Below are positions 38,901-50,787 of a DNA stretch of 64,000 nt, one piece after another; position 1 is the first letter of the stretch; every line of letters begins with the position of its first letter. The stretch lies in contig VXAI01000066.1 of NCBI GenBank assembly GCA_013399305.1, positions 3,731,157 through 3,795,156 of the forward strand, read 5' to 3'. The DNA is from Rostratula benghalensis (lineage: Eukaryota > Chordata > Aves > Charadriiformes > Rostratulidae). The position numbers and the translations under genes are program-made. The notes under the pieces are model-generated. The model was not told where the DNA came from. It saw only the letters and a list, made by a program, of their open reading frames with translations, and did not search any database.

Positions 38901-41715
38901 CAAAAACTGAAAAATAAGTTATGGTGTGTATCAGAGGGACTTCCTCCCACACCCATTCCCACTTCAGCCCTGAGTGCCTTCAAATCTCAGTTATCTCAAA
39001 TGTTTCTAACCCTTCAGATTTCTTGTACCATGCAGCCAGTTCCCCGATCAGCTCTTTTACTACCCACCTTCTCCCCACCCCAGGCCAGACACTACTTTGA
39101 AAATCCTTGCCTAATAAACCCACCAGAAACCCATTCCTGTAGTTAATTCATGCTGCTTTATACAATGGTCTCATGTTTTTATCACAGTGCATAATGGAAA
39201 TAATCACACATAGCAAACACACTGCATTTATTCCTTCCTACCTCCCAAAGGAAAAATATTTTTTCAAAATTTGAGGAAACAGTCCTAAGATTCCAAGACA
39301 GAACAAGCATCAAGATGGAGTAACAGAACTATCTTCCAATAATAAAGTTTATTTCATCACCCATCAAAACTTTAAAAATATTAATTTCTCTATATATGTG
39401 TTATGAGTTGAAAGTAAATACAAATACTCCTCCCCATTCTCAGCTTTTCACATTCAGAAACAAAGCCAAAAAGGGGAGCAAAATGCCCAGAGAGGATTCT
39501 TACAGCCTCTTGTTAGGAGGTGGCTCTATTGCTGGAACTCTCAGAAAAACTGATCAGAGACAAGACATAAATTTAAAGCAGATTAGATAAAGTGCACTAA
39601 GTATCTCTGCCAATACTCTTACTCAGAATTGATACTCTTAACACTGAATTAAAGTAGCTTTTGTTTAATTAAGTAAATTAGTATTTGTAAACAACTAAAT
39701 TAAATACATCTGAATTCCAGATTAGTTTTTCCACACACGTTTAATGCAATTTAATCTATTTTAAAACATTAATTCAGAATAATTCTTCTGAGCAGTCCTT
39801 TGTAAACAAACCTATTTACAGAAACATCTGATGGCTTCACAAAGTCACAGGACATCATTCCAAAGTGTATAATCAAAAACATCCAATGCCTTGTTAACAA
39901 ATAAAACCATGCAAAAACCATCAATCTTTCTCTCCTCTGAATTAGTGAGGGTAAACACTATATTTTAAAAACAGTAAACATTTTCCAAAGCTCTAGTCTA
40001 GTTAAGAGTGTTTAATTGAACTTATTTAAGCATCTAACCACTCCCTTGGCCAGTATTTTTCAGTGCTATTGATAAATGAGAAAACTCTCATACTTCAACT
40101 TGCACTATGACAAAAATTTACTTATGATTGTGTGAAAAAAGCTAAAGGATACCAGGATTTCCCCAACCAAAAAGCCCCAAATGCTTTCCTCTTCTTCATT
40201 ACACTTTTCCTTTAAATCAATTAAGGCCAATTTTAAAGTATGTCATTTCTGTTACAAATATATATACATTATTCTTTATACAAGCACCAATCAGCCCATT
40301 TTTCTGAGCCCAGTATCTACCATGAATGGCACAAAGAAGGGTCTTTATCTTGCTAAGAACTTGGTGGTTTGCTGACCCTTATGAAAGTTCTCTGAAGCAG
40401 TAAAACAACCAGACTACAAAAGCAAGCCTGATAAGAACATATTTTATACATGCATGCAACTGTGTTAATCCTCTGTGAGGACAATGTGCAGAAGTAAAAT
40501 GACCTTATGCTGTAAAGGGATTCTTGTATAAATATCCTCTTCCCTCTGCAAGTGAAGATCCATAGAGGACATGATACTTATTACTGCTTTAGTTAGGTCA
40601 GCCCAACTTCCCCGAGTGCTTGTCCCTTCATGGAAACAGCCCAGAAGGACCACTGAGCTTTTAGCCTCTATGCAAAGAATAATCCACACCAAATATGCCT
40701 TTGTGCAGTCCAGTTTAATCCACTCTGGAAGCAAATTAAAACCAGGAAAAAGGCACTCCAAGTACAAAAAATAAAATATAATTTTCACAAAACACTCTTA
40801 AAGAATAACCAGCACGTTCAGGTTAATAACCCTGGCTAGTCTGGCAACACATCTCCTGCATTGACAAGTCTGTTGTGCCTTCACAGAAACAATCTCTATG
40901 AGTAGTCCCACAAAAAGAACTGGGAAAGGGTCATATAATTTGGTACATGAAGTTCTTCGTGGGTATTACAAGGTTCAGAACCTCACAATGTTCTTTTAGT
41001 CTTGCTCTGTGACCTGCAACATTTTTCTAATCCTGAAGTCTGGCTTTTTCTCCAAGATAAAGCCACTTCAGTTGGCCGTTGGAACGCAGCCTTCCTACAC
41101 TAATTAATAATTTCCCAACAAGCTGCATCAGTACAAATGCTGATGTATGTAACAGACAAGGAATAACATAACAAAAAGCACCAATTTAATAGCATGCAGG
41201 GATAAATGCACTGTAAATGCAAGAGCTACCAGCCTCCCTTACGCTCCAACTCTCAGAAGCTGCAGTCTATCAGGATATGAAGTTGAAAATTATTTTCAGT
41301 GGGAGGATGGGAAAAAATAAATCAGAATTTATACTTCTGTACTACTATTAAAAACTATAAAGGCTAAGATTCTAATCTTTCTTAGCATCTGTTTATCTGT
41401 CATCCTTATTCTCAATCCAACTTAAAATTCAAGTAGAAACATTGTGATTCAAGTAAATTTCATAATAAAACAACACAAGCATTTTAGTTTAACAATTTTA
41501 AGAATTAGTGTAACAATATGCAGGCATCTGTGGTTCAGACAAATACCAGGGAAAAAAAAGTCTATCATCCCAAAACACAACTGAAGTGTTCCTTATCTGT
41601 GAAAACATGGACACCAGCCATAATATTCTGGAGGCAAATATATAAAATAAGTATCACTCACAGAGATGCCATGCTGATGGACTCCAGTACAAGTTCTTAA
41701 AATATAGATAGCAAC

Positions 41716-41733
41716 AAAAAAAAAAAAAAAAAA
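41716..41733. repeat. Poly-A tract (A18)
   Basis: Homopolymer in BANP intron 1. Confidence 0.75.
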
Positions 41734-42266
41734 GGAAACATCTGCTCCAAGAACAAAGGATCTTGAAATTTCTTTGGAGTACAAAACCTTGAAGGGAGGC
41801 AAAAATTCTTAAATCTTGCTATGAAAGCTCATATTATTATTATTGTTTTGCTTCTAGAAGTATTTCACACCCACCCACCTCCCCTTTTGTTTTTCCTTCA
41901 TTCCACCTGGTACAAGCCACTGTTTTGGGCTGTTCTGTTTGGATGCCTTTTCCTAATCTCTCTAATACACTGCCATTGGTCACCATCCTACCAGCAAGTA
42001 CACAGCCTGAACCAGAAATACCACTGCTCTCAGCGGGCTCGTACCAGCCTAACACCTCCTGGCACAAGGAACGATGGTGCTGAGCGTGTGGCCACGTACA
42101 CCAGCAACTCAAGCACAAATTCTCTGTGGCCCCTGCATAAACACTCCTGTTGCTGTCGTGTGCCAGCAGCCAGAGCGCTGTATCTTTGATATAATTATTC
42201 CCCAGTGAGCCAGGAAGGATATGTTAACACCTCTTACAACTACACTTTCACGTGCTTACACACGCT

Positions 42267-42283
42267 AAAAAAAAAAAAAAAAA
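42267..42283. repeat. Poly-A tract (A17)
   Basis: Homopolymer in BANP intron 1, followed by CCC. Confidence 0.75.
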
Positions 42284-43365
42284 CCCAGTCTGAATTTCAT
42301 TTCAGACACATACAAACTTCATGAGACTACCCATATGGACTGGATCTACATTAAGTGTTTGCAGATTCAGTGCCTTAAGGCAGAGGTCAGTTTTCAGGAT
42401 ACAGTTATTCAGGCCGTTAAGTCGTTAATGCCAGGCACAATTTGTATGTATGGCTGAGAACCAGCAAATCCAAAAAACTGCCCGGACAGCAACTGCCGTA
42501 CGCAGAACCAGAAGCACTCCTGTGTTTTATCCTTTTCAACCACTAGATGGTGAATCTTTACTGGTAACAGCTCCAACAAATAACTCTGCAAGTACCTAAA
42601 GAGCTATTCAAAGAACAAACTTCCAGAATTAGTTTCGTGCTATTCGCAGACTCTCCCTGTCTCAAAGAGCTTTTACCCATTTTGAGATGTCCTTTGACCT
42701 TCGGGTGACTGTACCTTCACTTGGAGTTAGACATGACTACTTCTTTATATAACTTCTTAATCTACTTTTCTGTGATCCTTCATATCAACTTTCAGAATTT
42801 CAAGCCACTGCCTAACAGGATCAGAATTATTCAGGACAGATCTAAGACCTTTACAAAAAAACCACAACACTGATAAATTGTGCTTCAAAGTCCAAAATAT
42901 CCTGCAGATGTTGGGAATGGACATATTTTTGGTGAGATTATCAGCACGACTTAAATGCTTGCAGGGTGTACTCCAGTTAACAAAGGCAGCTCCACAATGT
43001 CAGATTCAAAGCACACCTTAAAATATCACAGCTGTATCACAGCTATTGCATAGAGATGGTTCTACCTCCTTGGGTCTTCCCACACCAGAAACTACCCTGA
43101 GAAAGAAAGGGTAGGTTTGCTCCTGTAAATTTCCTATTCAGGAGTACTTTCACATGATCCTAGCAAAATTGCATTCCTGCTAAACAGATAAAATCCTAAC
43201 AAAAAATTACACTAATGGTATTCCTGGTTGAAATGGATGCAAACCAATCAGGAAAATGAGCAGAACAAAATTACAGCTGCACTCCCATTTGTTGTCACAT
43301 TTGCCACAAGTAGAAAGCTCTTACCAGAATTTTAGGTATACGAGAAAGAGCAAAACTTTGCTTGA

Positions 43366-43393
43366 AGTTTAATACGGCAAGTTTAATACAGCA
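43366..43393. repeat. 14-bp tandem repeat, two copies
   Basis: AGTTTAATACGGCA is followed directly by AGTTTAATACAGCA; the copies differ at one base. Confidence 0.8.
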
Positions 43394-45627
43394 GTCCAAA
43401 CACTGTACTTAAATATTTCATTTCTGAGTGCTTTGTTTCCTATTCTCCATCACAAAACTCAAAAGACATGAAAATGTCATTTTTCATGTAATAGGAAATG
43501 TAATAGGAAAGAAAGCCCTGTAGGGTACAGACTTCAGCAACAGCCACTCTAGTACGATGTGTGCTATTGGTCCACCAAGAGATCACCACACGATTCAGTT
43601 TTCCCATCTGAAAAATAAATTAGAATAAAAAAAAAATCCTTCCTCCCCAATAAAACTAAGGTGCAGTATCTGCCCAGTTTCTGGAAAAAAAAAAATAAAT
43701 ATAGAAGGTGTTATTTTAAATGAGTTGGTATTATCCTCCTGCAGGGGAAACTGAAGAAACAGCAGTGATTTTTAAACATATCACAGGGCCTTTACTGAGA
43801 AGTGACCAAGAGCTGAGGAGGTGGGAAAGCCAGTACCCCAGAAAACACGGGTAGCTGAAGTGCCACCAGCTACAAAGTCAACCTGGCACTGACTGAGAGC
43901 TGGTAGCACCCGAAGTTCTTCTACCACACCAGAATTTTCACAAACAGCAGGATGAAGTAACATGGCAAATGAGCTTCACCACCACTATTCAAAACACCTG
44001 CAGAGGTAGCTGAGAATCTGAGAACAGCTGTGAAGTCTTCTTCCAGTCCCAGGAATCAAATCACCTGGAGGAAGGGCACAAGCAGTACCAACATATTTTA
44101 CAGTTATTGGGTTCGTAGTCTTTTTCAGATGAGCCACCTCCACAGCAGCAGGATCTGCATTATGCTCATGAAACCCAAGTTATTTCGTGAAGAATCAAGG
44201 GTGCACATTTTCCCCCCGCAAGGACGTGTAGACTGGAATATGGTTTATCACCAGGTCCTGGCCCCTAAACTTGTACTTCAGGGAAGACTTTGGAGAACAC
44301 AATTTCTAGCAAATTTAAGTTTTATGACTTCACTTGGGGGAGGAAGAGGGGAGGGGCAGTATACTGATACGAAAACATTTTGAAATCTCAATAGCATCGA
44401 CCAAAATAATTTTGAGAAACTTTAACTCTAATTTCCCATACAAAATGGACACTAAAAAGCTGAGAAGTTCTTTGAGACTTTATGTGACACATTTGTAGCT
44501 GCTTTGTAGGTAACAACACTGTGTGCTGGTCAGAAAGTCTTTGAGAAACTTTCTGTACAACTCTTGAATGCAAAAGGATTTGGTTTAAGGACTGTATGTA
44601 TAAGAAGAACAGATTTAGATACCAGCTATATATTCTGTATTTTAATCCCCTTTAGAAATTGGGAAATAAGTAGCATAACAAAAGGGTTGCAACTAAAAAA
44701 CCCAGCAATTCTAAAAAACTGTCAGATGTTACCAGGAGAGAAAGGGAGGTGAAAAAAATATAAACATTAAAACACTTACTAAAACTTGCTGAATAAATGA
44801 CAGCTTCTGAATATCGACCACCTACATAATAATTTATACCCAGTAAAAGCATTTGCATGCATCTCTAATACAGCTTCATTAACTATTTGAATATTAAGTA
44901 GTTATCCAGTAAGTTTCTTTCCTGCTTGATACTTCAATTCTATTTTACTTCCATTCTATTTCACTTTGAAATTTGTGAAAATCTATGCAACCTCTACTAT
45001 TTTAAGTTTATTTCCCTTTTACAAGACTGAAAGTCCATGGTCAAGATCAAAAGATGGGAAATAAAGAGATTTTAAGGAAATTAGCACAGCTTTCAATTTA
45101 TACTTCTAAAAGCCAAGGTTTTCATTATGTTGTTCAATTATTTCAGTATCTCAAAGTAATTTCTCCCCCTCATTAAAAAAATTCTAAATCATTCTCTGTA
45201 TTCAGAGAACAGCTTAATGAATACTATCACAGATAGTACTTTAAACTTCAAACGACCACTGGAACAGCAAGGCCATTAACTCAATGCAATTATTTCATAA
45301 GAAACGTTTACCAAAGTACAAATTTTAGAGCAGATAAAGTTTTCCAGGAAGATTCCCTCTTTCAGAGCAGAGCCCCTCCCAACCAAAAAGCTCCAGTGGG
45401 GTTGGGTTCTGCTTCAGTGGGAAACAGCACCCCAACACACCACGAGAGTTGTTGACTCCACAGGAAGGTTCATCACCAGCTTTGGCTCCAATAACCACCT
45501 GCCAACAGTTACATTACCAGAAGAGCCTGGGGTTCTTCAAACCTTCCAACAACATTTATTCCAGGTTCATAAAGAGACCCAGAAGAAAGGCTGAGTGGAG
45601 AATCAGGTAGCAACCATACTATATAGG

Positions 45628-45645
45628 AAAAAAAAAAAAAAAAAA
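45628..45645. repeat. Poly-A tract (A18)
   Basis: Homopolymer in BANP intron 1, about 190 bases before the G15 run. Confidence 0.75.
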
Positions 45646-45835
45646 CCAAACACCCAAGCTGGATAAAACTTCTGTCCAAAGGACTGAACTCCCAAATCCC
45701 TAAAACGCATCTTGTATTACTGGTTCTGCCAAAGCAAATATTACATCACTTAACAGATCAAATACTGCAATTTAATGTAAACAGAAAAGGATTACTTTAA
45801 AATATGTTGCTTAAAAGTTGTATGTTAAGGGCAAC

Positions 45836-45850
45836 GGGGGGGGGGGGGGG
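45836..45850. repeat. Poly-G tract (G15)
   Basis: A run of 15 G followed by AAGGGG. It is C-rich in the pre-mRNA. A G-quadruplex is possible on the plus strand. Confidence 0.7.
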
Positions 45851-48800
45851 AAGGGGCGTGTATGTTAGTTTCTTTTTTATTAGAAATTAAACAAAATGTG
45901 AAAAAAAACCATAACACAGTCTCATGCCTTCTGATGAAAACACATTAATTGGAAACTATTAAGTGTAGACTATTATTTGCTCTGAAGAGGTAAAGATATC
46001 ACTAAATTCAGGGTGCATTTCAAACTCAAATCACAGCAGGAGGCAAATCTAAGTCTATACATCTCTGATCAAACTAAAAAATGGCTCTGGCACAGACCTT
46101 TCCAAGCTTAACAACATCGATATTTTTCAATAATAAGGAATTGGAACCTTCTCTACTTGAAGCCCAGTAAAAGATGATTTAGAAACTTTAGTTAGTGCAG
46201 AAAACTGCTTGTATGTGTTTCTGGGAGCAGGTTGACTGCAGACATGACCTGTCTAGATAAGAATGAAAGCAGTAGTAACTAAGCCCCTGTATCCTGGGTC
46301 ACGGAGCTGAGCTCCTGAGCCAGGTACACCCTGAGAAATACAAGCGCAGCTCCAACGTCATGAGGACACCCCATCCCCAACAACCCACCAGGCTAGGACT
46401 GGAACTGCGTGATGAAAACCCCACGAGGGAGATTCTAACCAGAAGAGACTGCTGAGGAGAACATCTTGCCCCGTGCTGGTTTGCACTGCTGAGAAGCCAC
46501 TTCCATCTGGCTCAACTGTTCTTCACCCAAAGCTGCTGCTCTCCTCAGCTCCAAGACCTTGCGTGCGTCTCGCAGGGAGCTCTCCCACAACACAGCCCTT
46601 GTCAGGTCTGTGCAGTGGAGCAGGGACACCAGAACCCATTTTCCTCTACCCTATTCATTCACCACGTTAAAAACACTTCTTCTACAGACACAAAAAATAA
46701 ACACAGGGGCAGGATGTAGGAATAAGACATATACCTGAACCTGACCTCCTCTGGTGTGCTTTTTGAGACACCCTTGCTTACTGCGTGCCTCTCAGGAATT
46801 AAACTGGAAGGTTACAGCATTAAATCTTAACCTGCTCCATCACTGAGGGGCTTTGCCTCGGAAAGTTGTCCACTCTAAAGACAGCAGACACCCAGGACCA
46901 GTATGCACAGTGACAAGCACCTGCCCCAAGTTCAAGGGAAATTTGTGCAAAATTCTTACGTGATCGGCTTACCCAAAACAGAATCTTTCAAAACAAAAGA
47001 AAATAATATAGCTTAAAAAAAAAAAAAAAGCAAACTTTCTATTTTTCCTAGTATATGCACTGCTGATTTTCTATACACTGGAAAAACTTTCTGATCCAGC
47101 AACTCCAGGGGTGAGAAAGACAGACCCCAACGTTGGCACAGGCTGCCACTGTCAAAAAAGCACGATGGCTAACACAAAACATACAATAATCTGCTTACTC
47201 CAAAGTCTTCTAACAGATTTACCTCCTGTAGTTATCTAGAAAAGGGAAACATTCAAGCTGCTGAAACAGACCCTGGCATTGTTTTAAAACACAGGGATAA
47301 TAATAGTGTTTTTAAATTCTTACCAAAAATACTTATGAAAATAAACAGAAGAGCATGATTTCAGCAGAAAAACGTAGAGCAAGTAGTTCTTCACATTCAG
47401 AATTACTGTCACTAGTACAGTCTGATCCTGTTCTGCTATTCCCCCTCCCTCCTCTAGGAAAAAAAAATAATAACTCCAGCTTTAAACTTGCAAGAGTCTA
47501 TATTCACGGGATAAGAGAGGTAAATTGGTACAGGTAACAGACACAATTTGTGTCCCAGGAGCAGGGAAGGAAAGGGTGTTCAATTTTACAGTTGCTATGA
47601 ATTCACTCCGTGGGTAGGAGAAACATATTCTTCTTTCATCATAAAATACAGGTGGCTCCAATTTTCAGAGGAAAATTTGATGTATTTTTCCCTTAAGTGG
47701 TCTAAATCAGGGTTATGAACGGGCAGCAAGATAAAAGAATTTTGTTCAACAGACAACATCACAAATTATTTTATTTAAAGTCCCAAATGCAAAGGATTTT
47801 ACGTAGTTAATCCTTTTGTGTGCTTTTGCTTAACGAGCAGTCTCACAAGGGGGAGGCAGAACTAAGCACTCAACAGTAGCTTTAAGAAAACAAGTGTTTG
47901 ACGTGACCATAAAGACATTTCATTCTTTTTATTTTTAACTTGAAAAAAAAAATAATTATGATTTAGCCTTTTAATGAATAGGTGAAAAAACAGAAAACAA
48001 ATAAAATTACTTCAATAGTTAACAACTAAAAATCAAGTTTCAAACTAAAGGAAATCAAATCTGTGAAAAAAAATTTTATTGGCAAGGTTTAGCATACATA
48101 GACATTTTGTTGTTCTAGTTCTACCCAGTAACTTCACATCGTCTCCTCCTACAAGCAGCTCTTGCTGTTCTGCTCAAGTCACATAAAGAATTTCTGGAGA
48201 TCTCTGGGACAAGGGCTTCTGTGCACAAAGAGAAATACCCATCTCTTCCTTTCAAAACGAACCTACTGAGGGCATCTTTACTTTCTAAGAAGCATCACAG
48301 CAATTTCAACTCAAGGCATTCTTCAGTGAAAGACACGGAGACATTCACGTGCTCACAACAGACTTGCATTCTTGCTGCACATACAAGGATTTACAGGTTT
48401 AGGGAAAAGCTCAGGATAAAGACCAAAACCAACCTCAAGTCCTTGAAAATGTGAGCACACTACTCCAATTAGTGTGGGCTTGAATCCCCCAAGACAGCAC
48501 TGCTTGCAAAACCAAGGTAAACCTGTATGTAGCACCTCTGGTTACACAGAGCTGACTCTGAGCTCTTCTTCCTTCACCTCATCAGTACAAATCGGTGTAA
48601 AACGTGTGTGTGTTGTGCACAGGCAGGAAACAAGCCTTTTCCAAACATGTTTAGGAGAACATGTGCTGATGGAAACCCTTCAACTGTGAACATTCATAAT
48701 TAGTGCTCAATAGATTCCTACTCTGCTCCCAATGTTATTATTCAATTACTCCTTTTAGAGAACCTTAACATTTAAAAGCTGCCCTGTAACCACACAACAA

Positions 48801-50235
48801 CTTAAACGGGGCTGCATCATTCATTAAAATCAGTTACTGTCATTGTAAAAGACTATAAATTAGAAAACAAAGAAAAAAAGTTACAAAACATTTTCATCCT
48901 CTGAAGGAAATGGACTATTTCCAAAATCCAAACTGCATCTTTTTACTCTCTTCAGCAAATTGACTACTCTTTCTTTGCAACATCTTTTCATGTATTATTG
49001 AAAGCTGAACTACTGCCAAGATGTCATTTAACACAGGGAATAAGGCTCATTCAGTTTCAGAATGAAATTCTTGTTTCCTGGTCCATTTCTAGGGACATCC
49101 ATGTTAAACACACCTTAATGCTTGGGTTTTGTTTGGGTTTTTTGCTTGTCATTTTAACATCTTGCTCCAGTACTCAAAATGCAACAAATTTTATGTTTGC
49201 TTTTTGAAAGACTGACATTGGCACAGTACCACACCTAAGGTAACCTCACAGAGAAGGAAAAAAAAAAATTGCAAAAAACGTTCCAAACTATCATTTTACA
49301 ACAATCTGAAAGCTGCTTCCACCGAAGTGATCGTTCAGTTGCTAACAGCCCTCCAAACTTGTTTACTTGAAGAGGAAAAAAAAAAAAGCTTCCCTTGAGA
49401 GCTCTAAAAATAAACTGATACATAAAGTATACAGCCCATAGTAGAATAAAATCACTATATTTGGTGAAGTACACAACTTCCCACTGTATAATGGTTTTTA
49501 AAAAATAAACTAAAAATAGCAACACTTGAACTGCAATTAGGGAAAAAGGGAAGACAGAGTGTGTTGTCAAACAGATCGCTAATATGAACAAGACTAGAAC
49601 ATACCGACCCCCATATGGATGTGGAAAACCCTTGCTATGACTAAATGACCGCACACGCAATCCAGCACCTCAGGAGGCTGTTTTTCTCCCCCAAACTACC
49701 AGGCAAGTGAGAAGAAGCAGCAGCCCCTTTCCATTACCGCTGCCTGCGAGCAGCGGAGAGAAAAGGAAGAGGCAGCACCAGTGTCCCCAGTCATTTACGC
49801 TCTCTTGCAACAGGGAGGGAGGGAAGGAGGAGTGCGCTCAGCGATGCCCCTTCCCAAAACCCTGCCTGCAGTGCAGCGTGTGCGCGACCCCAGAGAGGGA
49901 AGGCTCAAACGTGCCCCGTCCTTCAGAACGGGAACACACGGGACGCGGGGAGGTGGGGGAGAGAGAGCGGGCACGGTCTTCGGGGACAGCCCAGACCCCG
50001 CACCTCAACGGCGGCGGGCCCGGCAGGGCTGACCAGCGGCCCCCTCGCAGCTGTACAAGAGAAGGGGGAGCGCCGGCAAGGGGGTGACAGCGCTCCCCCG
50101 GGCCCGACCGCGGAGGAGACAGCCGGGGGGCGAGGCGATGAAGAGCAGCAGCCACCCCCTCCCCGCCGAGGGCCCAGCTCCGGCGTCCCGCGGCGGGAGG
50201 AGGCGAATCTCCCACCGCCATCCTCCCACCGCCCC

Positions 50236-50304
50236 NNNNNNNNNNNNNNNNNNNNNNNNNNNNNNNNNNNNNNNNNNNNNNNNNNNNNNNNNNNNNNNNN
50301 NNNN
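50236..50304. other. Assembly gap (69 N)
   Basis: A run of 69 N inside the CpG island, flanked by C-rich sequence (GCCCC on the left, TTCCCCCCCCACCCC on the right). It probably marks a GC-rich stretch that was hard to sequence; the true length may differ. Any alternative first exon or element here is invisible. Confidence 0.98.
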
Positions 50305-50477
50305 TTCCCCCCCCACCCCAAAGCCTCGGCCCCTCCCCGGAGCCGCCGCCTCGCGGCCCGGGTGCTCAGGCGGCGCTGTGCGGAACGGGTAGGCCGGGAG
50401 GACCGGGGATCTACGCCCGGCGTCCAGCCCCCCGGGAGCTCAGCCCCGGCCGTCCGGCCGCGGGGCGCCGCGGTTAC

Positions 50478-50535
50478 CGTGTGCGGTGCCGAATTCTCGT
50501 GGTGTTTGTCGAGCGGCTGCGATAATGGCGTCCTT
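50478..50535 (-). other. BANP: BANP probable noncoding exon 1
   Basis: A good donor, CACACG|GTAACC on the minus strand, follows 50478 and would splice to the acceptor before 35918. The exon sequence between the BANP-type element and this donor (starting about GGACGCCATTATCGCAGCC) has no ATG, consistent with a 5' UTR exon. The transcription start is not visible. I place the 5' boundary just downstream of the TCTCGCGAGG element; the real start could differ by tens of bases or be multiple. Inference from motif order and splice signal only. Confidence 0.55.
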
Positions 50536-50545
50536 CCTCGCGAGA
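50536..50545 (-). promoter_or_regulatory. BANP-binding element (TCTCGCGAGG)
   Basis: The minus strand reads TCTCGCGAGG, nine of ten bases of the palindromic CGCG element TCTCGCGAGA, with an intact 8-bp palindromic core CTCGCGAG (50537-50544). This element is the reported binding site of BANP at unmethylated CpG-island promoters. It lies about 60 bases before the exon 1 donor, close to the likely start site. Confidence 0.75.
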
Positions 50546-50563
50546 GATCTCCCTCTCCCCAGC

Positions 50564-50573
50564 GCGCAGGCGC
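50564..50573. promoter_or_regulatory. NRF1-like site, copy 1
   Basis: GCGCAGGCGC differs at one base from the NRF1 palindrome GCGCATGCGC. The same 10-mer recurs at 50617-50626. Confidence 0.45.
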
Positions 50574-50596
50574 CGCCGCGCTGCGCCCGCTCGGCC

Positions 50597-50610
50597 CCCG
50601 CCCGCCCCGA
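50597..50610. promoter_or_regulatory. GC boxes (SP/KLF type)
   Basis: CCCCGCCCGCCCCG contains overlapping CCCGCCC and CCGCCCC cores typical of SP/KLF binding. It sits between the two NRF1-like sites. Confidence 0.5.
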
Positions 50611-50616
50611 GCGCCC

Positions 50617-50626
50617 GCGCAGGCGC
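50617..50626. promoter_or_regulatory. NRF1-like site, copy 2
   Basis: The second identical GCGCAGGCGC, 53 bases from the first (start to start), upstream in the BANP direction. Confidence 0.45.
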
Positions 50627-50679
50627 AGGGGGGAAGGCGGGCCGGGCAGCCGCCCTTCAGCGCCGCGCCGCCGAGGGGG

Positions 50680-50691
50680 ACTACAATTCCC
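50680..50691 (+). promoter_or_regulatory. ZNF143/THAP11-type site 1 (ACTACAATTCCC)
   Basis: ACTACAATTCCC followed by AGAGGG is the extended SBS motif used by ZNF143 with THAP11/HCFC1 at housekeeping promoters. It is exact in the 12-base core, on the plus strand; the following part departs from the full ZNF143 consensus. Confidence 0.75.
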
Positions 50692-50738
50692 AGAGGGTAG
50701 CGCGCTGGGCCTGCGTTGCCGCCCCCGCCGAGCAGGCC

Positions 50739-50750
50739 GGGATCTGTAGT
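50739..50750 (-). promoter_or_regulatory. ZNF143/THAP11-type site 2 (ACTACAGATCCC)
   Basis: The minus strand reads ACTACAGATCCC, two mismatches to the 12-mer found on either side. It could be a weaker site or a decayed copy. Confidence 0.5.
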
Positions 50751-50775
50751 ACGCGCGCCCGACGCGGTGCAAGCC

Positions 50776-50787
50776 GGGAATTGTAGT
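50776..50787 (-). promoter_or_regulatory. ZNF143/THAP11-type site 3 (ACTACAATTCCC)
   Basis: Exact ACTACAATTCCC on the minus strand, inverted relative to site 1, at the upstream edge of the CpG island. Confidence 0.75.

Larger units (their letters stand above)
35919..50477 (-). other. BANP: BANP intron 1, 14.6 kb
   Basis: Separates the CpG-island first exon from the start-codon exon. It is AT-rich apart from the CpG-island shoulder after 49.7 kb. It contains homopolymers (A18 at 41716-41733, A17 at 42267-42283, A18 at 45628-45645, G15 at 45836-45850), a 14-bp tandem repeat (43366-43393), a GC-richer patch at about 46.26-46.66 kb and a possible short CR1 remnant near 38.87 kb. It includes the N gap. 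No nested gene was identified; the 141-codon frame at 49235-49660 is low-complexity and unconvincing. Confidence 0.75.

Noticed and set aside
38870..38905. GGTTGGAAAAGACCATTTCAA.. resembling an inverted CR1 3' end
   Set aside because: Only about 30 bases match and the flanks do not continue the element; too short to call.
49235..49660. 141-codon minus-strand open frame in BANP intron 1
   Set aside because: Hydrophobic, Phe-rich translation driven by T-rich sequence with A/T homopolymers; no family resemblance, no promoter, and it lies in an intron.
50521..50531. YY1 site (GATAATGGCG)
   Set aside because: Only the ATGGCG core matches; the AAG part is missing, so not called.
50525..50749. ATG within the promoter starting MASFLARDLPLPSAQ on the plus strand
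   Set aside because: Antisense to BANP exon 1, Pro/Arg-rich and without homology; more likely promoter sequence, though a divergent noncoding transcript is possible.
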